Positions 34,921-46,749 of a DNA stretch of 64,000 nucleotides are shown piece by piece (the stretch's first letter is position 1; each line of letters begins with the position of its first letter). This stretch comes from Rhea pennata. Taxonomy: Eukaryota > Chordata > Aves > Rheiformes > Rheidae. Under the pieces are notes generated by a model that saw nothing but the letters and a program-made list of their open reading frames with translations, was not told the origin of the DNA and did not search any database. Location of the stretch: NCBI RefSeq assembly GCF_028389875.1, contig NC_084667.1, positions 63,900,570 through 63,964,569 on the forward strand, given 5' to 3'. Made by a program: the position numbers and the translations under genes.

Positions 34921-37900
34921 AGATTACATGGGAGAGGTGGAGACTTAATGATCTCCCACAAAATTCCACAAATATTTAGTTATTTAAGTTATCCATTTTT
35001 TTTCCTCATGACCTTCACATCTATAATATCACCATGTCATCATCCTGAACTCTGGATGCTATCAGAAATCTGAAGTGAGGACAAGATGATTAGCTTTGTA
35101 CGTTTATACAGAGAGAGGAACTAATTCTCTGTATTGTAATTTTGTGTTGACAGCACTTCAGTTTTAGTGACAAGAATCTTGCCAAAATTGAGTGTGTAAA
35201 TGGAAGCCGCTTGGTTATGAATGAATCATTTATTTTCTGTGTGTTTAAATAACTCATATTCATAGTTTCCTTTATATTACATCTTCTCTGCAAGGTTGTT
35301 CTGTCCAACAACTAGTGCCCACCGATTCTGCCCTTGGCTCACCTTGCTGAGGAAGGAGAGTATGAATGTTGCTTCTTCAGTGCAAAATTATGAAAAGCTG
35401 GTTGTGAATTGTCACAGGTTGGTAACTCCATCAGATTGTCAGATGTTGTGAATCTGTCCAGTTTTGTCTCTGCCATTATCATTTTACCTGTTTTTTGAGG
35501 GGTAAATTACTTAAGGTCTTAAGAGTCTCATGGAGCAGACTGATGGGGCTCTTGGTCTCCTGCCTTACCTTTGCCATTTGCATTGGACAGTCATTGATTA
35601 ACAACATGGATTTAAAACCAAGTGGGGAGATTTGCTATTTTGGCTCCTACCTTGATCCACATATTCCGGTCTATAATGGATGGCTCAGACAGTGCATTAA
35701 GGACATTGGGAGCATAATCCTGGCTTCTGGGGATTCAGTAATGGATATGCCTTTGTGTCAGAGGCAGCCCGTATTTTCGACCTGTTTGGAGGTCAGAAGG
35801 GCTCAAGCCTCTTCTTTCATCTACACTGAGAAGTTCAAGCCCATTGAAAGCCCTCTAGCCTCCTTTCTTTACCAAAACTCATTGAGTAATTTTTAACAGA
35901 AAAACATCGTTTACTTACTTTTTAAACTTACTTCATTTGGTTTGAAATTTCTTTGGTTTCCTTGAATTTTTAGGTTGCAAATTTATCAATAACTCCAAAG
36001 ATTAGATTTGTCAAAAAAAAAAAGTAAAACAAGAATAACACCATTATAACGTGAATGTAGCTAAGAAAGGAAGAGAAAGGAAGTAGAAGCGTTGCTAAAA
36101 TTAACTTAGGATAATTACAATTAAACTCTTCACTCCTACCTTCACTGATCAAGCAGGCCAGGGCATAGGGTCTTCACAACAAGGTAGCAAGAATCTCTTT
36201 GTGTTCCCAGAGATCAGGACTGCAGACATTTAGCTCCCTGCTCAGCTCCCTGTGCAGCTGAACATATCCCAGTCCATTGCCTGGCGCTGCTTTGCTGTCT
36301 GTGTGCCCTGCCAGCCCGGTACCATGCACCTCCCCGCTGGGAGGAAAGCATCGATCAGCGGGTGGAAGTACGGGCTTGTGTTTAAGCCACGGGACTGAGA
36401 TTCTTCCAGGCTAAAAAAAGGAAAAATTGTTTTCTTTAATCAGATGTGATTTGATCTGAGCTTAACTAAATCTGTTAACTTCAGCTTTCCCCCTGAAAAC
36501 TGGGTAGTGTCAGTCTCAATTTGTTGGATATTGGGTGGTAAGAGAGAAAACGTAATTATTAAAAAAACCCCAACCCAAATCATACTTCATAGATGCAGCT
36601 CACATTTTGTAACTGGCTCAGAGTTGCTACAGAAAACAGTTGTAGTTACACTAATGATAGGCTTTAGTTTGTTTAATAAGCCTAGTTAGCATTTAATACT
36701 TCCTTCCCCCTTTTAACATCTCCATTTTGGAGTCAGGTGGTAGCTGATAATGCCTGTGTACTTTGCAGGTGAACATGTTGACCAGGCATCTCAGCAGTAA
36801 TACTAGGAAGCTTTAATGGAGAATCCAGGTCCTCAGGTCTCTACGGGAGATGCACATGACCTGGACCTGGGATTTAAGGAGGAAGCAGAGGTTTTACTGA
36901 AGCGGATCCCTTTCTTTGGAGGGGCAAAGGGAGGTAAGGGAAGCTCTTGGTGCTTATGCGATTATTGCTAATTACTGTGATTAAACATTCTCCTGGCAGA
37001 AATATTTGGTACCCGAGGTAGAGCTTGTCTGCTTCCATTTGCTTTTTTTTCCCTTTTTTTTTTTTTTTTTTTAACTGTCCTGTGGTGCCCCCTCGAGGTA
37101 GAAGAGCAGCCAGTTTTATTTGCAATTACGGCAGCTGAACCACTGACTAGAAACAGAACTTTGCAAAGAGGCTGAGGAATCGCTGTTTGCTTTGAAAAAA
37201 AAATAGATTTGTTATAACTATATGCAAAATCAGTGGGTTTTTTTGATTCCATTTTATAAATGCACCCCCCCCTTGCCACCAGCTTTTCCACAATATAAAA
37301 CACTAGAAAGGACACAAAAAGTATGGGAGACTCTTTGTCACAGCACCCTGACGCCACAGTAGTGCAGTTCCCAAGAACACGAGGGCCTGGACCACCGCAA
37401 GGTTAAATGTCCTCTGCTTCCAAGAAGGAAGAGAATGCATTTCTCACAACATGCTAATCTCCTTTGAAGTTTAACACAAATTACATTAGGAAATGCTGAC
37501 ATGTTTGGATACTGAAGTGCATCGGGAAACTGTGGATATTAAGAAGAGGGAACCTCTGGTCGCCAGCTAAATATGCAGTATTGCACCTGGGGGGAAAGTC
37601 TGTGAGAGAGGTCTATGTCCTCCTGCGTGGGGTGAAGCCGCACGTTGGATATGGTCACCACCTTACTGTGCAGGACTGCGAGCTTTGGGTTTCTCTTTAT
37701 TAGATAGATTCTCTGTATTAGGATATTAGATGCTTGTTCTGGAAACACCTCTCGCCAGGTAATAGCAGATTGCCCTAGGGGGGCAATGCAGAGGATCCTC
37801 AAGAGTTACTGAACTGCTTTTGGACTGTGATAGAGTTGAAGTGGAAGCGTTTGGGGCAAGGACATACTCTCTGAGAGAGGTGGGTGCTGCTGCTTTGTTA

Positions 37901-39297
37901 GTAAGCTCTTTTTCTGCTGACCAGGATATATTTAATCTCATGGTGCAGCCTCTACTGTCATCTTCTAACAAAATCTTAAGGAGTCATTCCAGGCTATTTC
38001 TAGCTGAGCCCATTCAATGTAGGTTTGGGGGGTTAAGGAGATTGGACACAGGAGCCAATTGCTGGCCATATTTTGTTAAAGTCTGGGTCCTTTCTGACCT
38101 CCTGCTACTTCTGGGTGCTCCAACAGTAATATTCAACAAGCAGTTTATTATATCCTTCTGACAGAAATTTGATTTCTTTGTTTCAGAAGTGCCCTGTATC
38201 AGGGGTACCCTGTTACCTGCTCCCTCCAGACCAGATGATAACCACAGGGTGCTTCATATGCACTTACCTTTAGAAATGGGAGCAAGCGGAGGCTCTGGCA
38301 CCTCACCGAGGTGTTTCATGCAGAACATGGGCAGCCACAAGGCCTACCAGCATGGAGAACGTGACCCTGTTTGGTTCTCTTGGACACATTCAGGGGGCAT
38401 CTGAACCGGAAGGAACCAGGGGAGCAAGATTTTCTCAATGAAGGTTTTTTTGCTCCGATTTTCTGCTGCTGCTATTATGGAACTCAGACTTGAGCTGCAG
38501 CCCCTCCTCCATCCCTTCTTTTATGCTGCAGCTCGGTTTTGGGGTTTGGAAGGCTTTTCAAGTGTTATTTTTGTGCCCACATTGGATACATTTTTTAAAA
38601 AATGGGTTTTTTTCCTCCATAAATCTTTGCTTCTCAGAGATAATTTTTTTGAAGAGGGCAGTTGGAGATAAATGTAGGCAAATGCTGAACAATGTTCTGA
38701 ATCTGAAGACATAAATCCCCTCCACAGAGCTGCAAATTGAAGACTCAAAGCTCCTGTTGTGTTGAAAAGGGGGACTCTTGCGCCCAACGAGAGGTAGGAT
38801 CTTAAAAAAAACCCTTTGTTCACTGTTACAATAGGGAACAGCTAAATGTGGTTTGGGGTTTCTGCCAAGTTAACCCTGACTTATACCCACTGTCGCAAGT
38901 ACTGCTAAAACCTCTTTTAACATGTTATTAAAGAGAGAGAATGAAAAACAGTTAATACTTTTCATTTTGAATGCTGCATTTAAAGCAAAAGCTTTCATTT
39001 TAAAATCATCTTTTATTCCCTTTCCCTCTCACTACACTAGGGGCTTTAGAGAAAAAAGTCGTGTTTTGAGTGGCATTAACTTTCTCTTTGTGGGAAAAAA
39101 AGTTAGCTTAAATGGTCCAAAATCGTCACTGTCTTTAAAAAGATGTCAGTTTTAGGGTGAAAGTGCAGGTGTTGTGAACATCATGCTAACCTGGCTTACA
39201 TCTGATTGTTTCTTTCTGTTCTGGTCTCTTGGTCTCTGGTCTCTGCCCATCGGTGGGTCTCTTGCCCTGTTGTCGTTTGCTCGCGGGGGCAGGAACC

Positions 39298-39398
39298 ATG
39301 CCCAGCGCAAAAGGATTCAGATCCATGATTGGGCAGAGGTGCTATGACCATGTGGATCATAACATCAAAAGCAGTGACGAAGTAAGACAACATCCCGT
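39298..39398 (+). other. Weak candidate exon, unknown
   Basis: An ATG at 39298, just after a cgggggcag acceptor-like site, opens MPSAKGFRSMIGQRC and CYDHVDHNIKSSDE. It then meets two donor-like sites (gaa/gtaaga and ccc/gtaagt). Neither joins in phase to the 40783 segment with the acceptors I could see. No family was recognised. Confidence 0.15.
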
Positions 39399-40782
39399 AA
39401 GTATTACAACTTTGCATTTCTTCAGTGAACAAAAGCATACAAAACCTTCTCTCTGGCCCTGCCTTTCTTCTGCAAGTACGTGGCTAGGGGACCAGAGGCT
39501 TGGAACAACACAGGCTTGGAAGCCCTTTGGGTGAATATTAGATTGTATAGGGCATTGTTTTAGCTGCGTCTCCGCTCAGCGGTCTGACAAAAGCTGGTGT
39601 GATCTTGACAACTAATGAAGAAGGGGAGGTGCATGGTGGCAGGTGTTTCGGAGTACTCTCTGGTCCGGTGAGGATGTCTTCAGGGTCAGGAGTCCAGAGG
39701 CCCAATGGTCTCACATTTAAACCAGGATCCCAGCACATGCTGAGGAGACCATCACAGCCCTTCCAGCCTCACGTTCCCCTCGGCTCTGCTCTGGGTCACC
39801 TGCTCGCCTAAGGAGAGGTGGCATCTTTATTCTGGTGGAATTAACTAATCCAAATACACTTTTGGGGATTTCAATTATAAATGCTTCCTCCCATTCTTAA
39901 AATGTTTCCACTTGTTTTCTTGGCAGGACCGTAAAGATCTCTCCCAAGAGTTGTTTTCACTTAAATATGCACAAAATGAATAGTTTATCTCCAACTCCTG
40001 CTGACTTTCATGAATAATTTGATGTAAAAAGCTAAGCTGGACTTCTGCTATTTTGGCTAGTTTAGGATTACCAGCTTCTAATATTGCATTCACAGACCAA
40101 AATAGCCTCTCTCGTTTCAGGGGCCAGAGTGACCCAAGTGTATGAGTGAAGTCAGAAAACACTCTGGTCACTTCTGAAGGCAGACAGCTCTTCTATGGGG
40201 TTAACCCAGATGACCGGTCTCATTAAAGGCAAGCAGAATTACTCATCTGAATAATGTCACACATGTGCTTAAATGATTGCAAGAGACTGAAAAGAGTTGC
40301 AAGTAAAAATAATAGCACTACTTCATGTCTCATGGAGCAGTGCCAATAAAATAATGAAGCCATGTGAATAAAGAACCAACATAATAATCAAGCTCTAAAC
40401 ATTTCTGGAAAATTAGCACTTCTTCCATAACAGCAACAACTGCTGGGAAAATGGTACAAAATATTAACTGTCAGGTTAAGCACAACTTAATCAATATGTG
40501 CTGAGTCCCACTGATGTGTCCTCAAACCTGTTACTTAAGTACTTGTTAGAGCCAATTAAATAAACAAAATTTTGAAGCCTAATAGCATAAACCACATGAA
40601 TAACATAAAAGAGCAGGATGGTTGAATGGGTTGGTGTGTAGCCCTTCTTGATTTAAAACAGTGAAGTGAAAAATGTTGGTGCCCTTGAAGGTGATTTTGA
40701 AGATGAGGAAGTGACTGTGCTACACAAACAGCAATCAGAGACAATTAAGAGAACTGGGACAAGTGCCTCATTCTCTCCACAG

Positions 40783-41024
40783 ACTGCATGGGAAATTGCG
40801 CTTTACATTTCAGTCTCGTTGCATTTAAAATAAGGCCCCCAGCTATGTCATTTTTTCAAGTCCAACTCAAATCAAAAGATATTGCTCAGACTCTTCCCAT
40901 TACTCTAGAAGTGAAAGGAATGATTGTCTATGCTGATGAGCCTAGAAGATTGTCTTGGAAAGAATTTGACAGTTTTGTCTACCAGTCCCATTATAATGTT
41001 ATTATTGCCCCCGAAGAAGACTGA
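40783..41024 (+). other. Candidate terminal exon of an unknown gene or pseudogene
   Basis: A good acceptor (ttctctccacag) precedes an open segment of 80 codons ending in TGA. It reads FQVQLKSKDIAQTLPITLEV, then GMIVYADEPRRLSWKEF and ending NVIIAPEED. The composition (charged, few cysteines, no low complexity) is protein-like, unlike most open frames nearby. I do not recognise the family. A second acceptor-like ttacatttcag sits inside. It may be an exon of a bird-specific or lost gene, a pseudogene, or chance. Confidence 0.25.
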
Positions 41025-43887
41025 CAGAGCCTGAATACCAGAATAAGTAGCGGGGTGGTTTAGGATAGCTCTCTGCTGCTGCAGGTTTCACGTCGTTTCT
41101 CCGCAAAGTAGAGAAGCTGTGCGCTACGCTGTGCATGTGTTTTCTTTTAAAGCTTAATCTGATGAAGATTCTTAGACTGTGTAGTAACAGAAGAACAGAA
41201 AATATAAGCAAGCTAAAAACCTCATAAAAATGTAAAGAATGAAAATAAGGAAATTTGGAATTAATTCTAAATCCTTATTCCATATCCACGTCTAATTATA
41301 ACCCTATCCATATACAGAACACGCAGCCCACGAGCGCTATTTTCTACAAAATCTTTCTGGTAAGCATGGAAAGGTTTTAGTACATAATTCAGAAATTTAT
41401 GGAAGTGCTGGAGTTGCCTCACTTTTGTAATCTTCTTTGCAATGATGAACACATGGAGCTTTCAGAGCTCTTGTAGCTGTTCTGGTTTGTCAGAATACCT
41501 TATGGGGCCTAGAATTGAGCACCTCATTTTTCAAGTTGCTTAGATGTATATTTAGGCAAGTTAAGTTTCCTCTTTTGCAAATGCTGGTCTGCATATCCTT
41601 CGGGTAATACAGGAACTCGCTGGTGTTTATACTGCTGTGAACAAGAAGCAGCTATGAAGTAAGATGAACATGCTGCATTAAGTTCTTTACTAAAACATGA
41701 GTGCTCTTTTAGGTAATGCACATACAAGGTGGACTGCTTACTTCAACACAAAAAAGGTGGCTGGAGCAGGGGTTTTCAGCAGAGCACGTGCTAGGGGCAG
41801 GGCAAGGTTATACCCCTCAGGCACAGGGCTCAGTTGTGAGCACCTGGCTCTGTATCTCCTCCTCACTGCAGCCTGCAAGAACCCTGGACCATCAGGAAGC
41901 ACAGCCTGAAGAGCCACTTGCTTCCCCTGGCTCCGTGGAGCTGCAGGGGCTCCACGTGCTTCCACTGCCAACCTCATGAGTTAGTTTCTATGTTAGGCAA
42001 TAATACCTTTTCCAGTATTTTCACATATCTCAAATGTGTACTTCTTAACTGGAAGGATATGTAGATGTATAGTGGGGCAAGATAAAAATGCAATATATAT
42101 TTATTATTGTGTATTCACTAGTAACTCTATGGCTATATATTAATAGCTCTACATCTATTTCTGAAATAGAGCTGAAAGACCTGTGGGAGCAAAATACCAA
42201 CTTGAGACAGCAGTCTAGCAAGCAATGCTGTCACTGAAGAGGGACTTCCAGCAGAAGAAGTCACACTTGCAGTTACTGTCAGTCCAAATACGTGTTGCTT
42301 TGGTACCCAGGATAAAGATCAGGCCAACGGAAGAGCTGGCGACATGCTATGCAGACAGATGGGTGAGCAACACCGAGGCCATGGAGGAGCAGCAAGTGTG
42401 GATTCTGCAGGCGGCGCTCCCAGCTGGGAGATGCCAAACAGCTGGCCAGCTTGACTTTTTTAGAAACAGTTTCTGTTTTAGGAAATGTCGCAGTTTGTTG
42501 GTTCAAGATGATGTAACGGACCAAATAAAACAGGTATAGAAAGGGCTATTGTTAATTAACAGTGTTAGATTTGGCTTGAGATGTACAAAAAGAAGGAAAC
42601 GGAGAAGGAGCATTCTGGGAGCCCTGGAGAGAGCAAGAATAAGGGATGCTAAGGGAATTCCCTTTTGTTATTCTGGGCTAGGGCAAAAACAGATCTCATA
42701 CACTGCTGAACACAACAGCAGATGGAGTGCCAAAGCTTCTAGTTAAGAGAAAGGGAGGACAAATAGTTTGAATTCAGAAGCTGGAATTCATCATAAGCTC
42801 AAACTTCAGCCGTCCTCTCCAAAGAGGAGCAGTCAGGGTAGGGGCACCACGGGATGACTTATTTTCTGGGACAAGGGCAGCATTTACTAGACAGAGCAAA
42901 CTTGAACTCTTGACTTGCTAAAAGCTGGAAACCTGAAACCCAAAGATGAAACTCTGATGCCAATACATTTTTTTTGAAGGAAACAGTTAAAAATAATTTC
43001 TCTAACTATAAATATTTAGCTTTAAACAGCTATTTGTCTAGCACACCACATATCAGGCATTTGAATTAATTTAAATAATTCAGGCATATGCAAAAGCAGA
43101 GATTCTACGCAGGAATTTGAATGATTGATCCTCATGTGCATCAGCATCCCTTTTGCAGTTGACTTACAATATTTCATCCCTGCTGGTTATAGAATGAACA
43201 TGGGATTCCCAGGCCGATATTTTATCCTGTATTATATTGTATCTTCTAATAATCAGCCCAAGCTGCATTTCAAACACCACTTTGTCACTGTTTTTTTTGT
43301 ATTTCATTCATTATTTCTTTCAAAATAATGGATCACACCATGTATTTTTCCAGTGTTGATGTATATTGGACAGTCAGGTCTGGAGTCATCCCATTTACTC
43401 ATTTGCATTTGAACTCAGCTTATATTTAACCCTGGAATAACAGTGATAAAAGGTCAGTGCAAAAAAGAAGAAAAGAAAGGTCAGTGCACTCAATATCCTG
43501 TCCAGTCACAACTGGCTAGAAAGGAACAGGATGAGTGAAAGGACAGATAAGGAGCACAAATTTCTAATTTTTGGATCTGATTTAGATTTGCTAAATGAGA
43601 AAGCTATTACCAGATAAGAGCACTTATTTATTGCTAGGCCAATCTGTTTGGGTGCAGCAAGGAGCTGACAGAACAAATGACACTGGCAGACGTCCCTGCG
43701 TTATTGATCTTTGCAGAAGGGAAGGGTGTATTTAGTTGGTCTGGAACTTTGTTGTCACACTTGCACTTCATCAGATTAATGTTGAGGGATCTGAGTGGCA
43801 ATTACAAAATAACATACCAGGAGTCTATTTTGTTGGTGAAGAAAAAGTGCAAAGCAATGTCTTTAATGAATACCGGTATGTTATATA

Positions 43888-43950
43888 AACTTTCTTTCTT
43901 TTTCTGTCTTTTTCTTTCTTTCTTTCTTTTCCTTTCATTCTTTCTTTTTT
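43888..43950. repeat. (TTTC)n microsatellite
   Basis: An imperfect run of tttc and ctttct units forms a nearly pure polypyrimidine tract of about 60 bases. Confidence 0.9.
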
Positions 43951-46710
43951 AATTTATGGAGCAAACAAGGATCTTTCCATTAATGCATTTGGCTAAGACC
44001 TTTGTTCTTCAATCAGAACCTATCAGTTTGGGGCTTCTATAGATGATGCTTACATGAAGCTTAATTAAAATTATATGGCTAACTACATTAAAATAAATAC
44101 ACTGAAAGAATGCAAGCAGGTATGAAGCAGCCAAAAAAAGCAATTGAATTTATACCTTATACTTTAGGATGCAATCTTCATCTGAGGACTCCAACAGTGC
44201 ATCTAAACTAGTGGACCCACGAATACTTCTGATGCTGTCCCGGGACAAGACTTTGGTACATCCCTCCATCTTCCGTGGCCTCTACAGTTCCTACATAAGG
44301 AAAACATGCACCAAGGCCAGCTAGTGGATTTGTTGTATTCAGGAGGTCTCTCATTTGGATGATCAGAGGACCAAGACCACAGCTGTCAGTTTAGATATCA
44401 TCTAAACATTGGCCCTATCTTGGCTCTCATGTGCAAAGATCAAGCAGAAAACGTATTTTGTGCACCACAGGCAGGGAGAAAGAAAACATTACTGTGACCC
44501 CAGCACTGAGTCAGTGTTACAAAGAGGTGAATCTGGATTTAAGTCTTTCTCAGCTTTTTTAAGGTCACTAATTCTCTCCAAAGAAACAAAACAACACACG
44601 TGTGTATGCACATACAGATAGTAATTAAAAGAATTAACACGGGACTTAGTGTGTATTGCAAACCAAGACTCTTGTTAAGTGGAAATTTGCCATATGCTCT
44701 CCAACATGAGACACAAAGAAGAGTCAGTTAACATACTATCTTAAACCTCGATTTTCCTGTGGGATTGGCGTGCACATTGCTGTCTACTCACTGATTTAGT
44801 CTAGAGCATGAGTATTTATTTTGGGGACTGTATATCAAGGGTATTTGGAAAAAGTTTTTTGAAACTTGTTCCCTCTCAGACGGCTGAACTTTTATTTTGT
44901 GGAGAAAGTAATGCAAATAATAAAATGCTGGAGGTGCCAGTGGGCTTAATGTAAAGAAGACTTGGTGATTTATATGCCTTTTTTTTTAAAACAGTCCAAT
45001 TATGTACCACATAGGAGCAACTGGACTAACAACAGCCATATGATGGAATAGCTCATAATCCGGTTGTGGGTCTAGCTCCATGAGACAGACTCCAAGTAGA
45101 TGAGTTTTAAATCTCCTTAGAATTAAGAAGGGTTTGGCAACCAAATTAATTGTTTTGGAAAAATCCTCCTTTATGGATCATGAAGAGGATAAAAAGGGAA
45201 AAAACATGTCATCTGTAGTGGTTAGTCAGATGTTCTTTTGGTGTTACAGTGATTTCCTCTCTAATGCCTCTTCTTGTTGACATTCCCGTTAAAAGAATAA
45301 TGAGTACTATGTTCGTTGCCTTAGAGCTACTCATCCTTGTGTACATTACGAAATCTTTGCATTAAGCTACCCACATGGCTTGAATCGTATTGTAAGGCAG
45401 ATATTAAAAACAATTGTACACAACTGTAAGCATGCATAAAACGAAGTATAAACTGATACACTACGATACAAGTGATAATAATTGCTGGTACACTGTACAG
45501 TAATTTGTTTCAAATAGGCGACTGGACCAACCTAGACAACTGAGAGTATGCGTAAGTCTGGTTTAGCAGAACTGAGTTATTTCAGTCTTTGGATTTTTAA
45601 TATTTATGTCCTTACCCCTTTTACTAGTGAGGTTGTGATGCTTTGAGAAAATTCATTATATGTATTATTAATGCCATGTTTAAATAATGGGAGACAATTA
45701 AACAATCACTGAATAATAGTTTCCCAGGTGTATTTCTATTTATATATTTTGTAGCTATATAATGTATTCCCACAGAGGCTATGTTGCTTAATTACCCAAT
45801 GCTTTTAAAGTAAAAATAGGTGTGCAAAAAAGGTATTATTATTTCAGAGGTGGTAAAAGCAGCTTCTTTGAAGAGGCTGGTACTAATAGTCCTTTAACAG
45901 AGAAAGCCAGGAGACAGTTCTTCACGTGGTAAATTAAATAGTGAAATATGCCAATTTTGACTTGACTTCTATCCCGCTGAACTACCCTACACTCATTTGC
46001 TTCAGCTTTAAGCCCTTCCATTCTAGCAGTCTGCAGCCCCAGTTATAGAATTGCAGCTTGCTTTTCACCTTCCTTCCAACAGTTTAACATAGATGTCTGG
46101 GTCCAGCCCATTGTTCCAATTGTATTTAGTTTAAAAAGCTCTGCAGTATTTTACTCTTTCCATTATATCTTGGCTTCCCTGAGCGTTCTGCTTGCTGCAT
46201 TTTGCTTGTACTGGCTCTGTTTTCTAAACCCATTTATGCCTTTTTTTCTGTACGCACTTGTTCATTGGGGAGCTTAAATTGACTTCTCTCCATTCTGTTT
46301 CCTTAACTAAAAACGCACCATTAAGGTTGATTGAAGTCTTTTGAAAACACTTCATAAAAAATGAAAGGCCGTAAGAAATTAGGCTACCAGTGTTTGCAAA
46401 TACCTGTTTTCAGCCAAACTGATGGGAAAAAATAAGAACTGAAATTAAAAAAATGCTACTGATATATATTTTTTTGCTATTTATTTTTATGAGAATAGAA
46501 AAAGCACATACAAAATATTTTGGGGAATAAAATATCAAGACGTTAATAAAATATGCCATGCAGTAGCTTTTATCACAGAAAACCATTCCCCCCTCCCCAA
46601 AACATCAGGCACAGTTCTGAAGAGAGAAAATGGCAGAATGAACAGAATTATCTGGATCGTGGTTAGTATTTTCACAGCTTTGAGTTTAAAAAAGTAATTC
46701 TCATAGCTTT

Positions 46711-46711
<1 letters not shown>

Positions 46712-46745
<34 letters not shown>
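46712..46745. repeat. Poly(T) tract, T34
   Basis: Thirty-four consecutive T on the plus strand. No recognisable retroposed element lies on either side. Confidence 0.95.

Positions 46746-46749
<4 letters not shown>

Larger units (their letters stand above)
34921..43887. other. Gene-poor interval with scattered coding-like ORFs
   Basis: No gene is certain here. Plus-strand open segments occur at 35495-35896, 39298-39398, 40783-41027 and 42225-42539. Of these the 40783-41027 segment looks most like a terminal exon and is listed separately. A retroviral-primer-site-like string occurs at 38778-38794 without other retroviral features. The rest is ordinary AT-rich DNA. Confidence 0.45.

Noticed and set aside
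35495-35896. 133-codon plus-strand ORF; another frame reads GYAFVSEAARIFDLFGG
   Set aside because: No known family, no splice sites, and two frames equally protein-like over a short stretch. I cannot separate pseudogene from chance.
37539-37971. Overlapping minus-strand ORFs at 37.5-38.0 kb
   Set aside because: Protein-like in places, but no start context, splice sites or family match.
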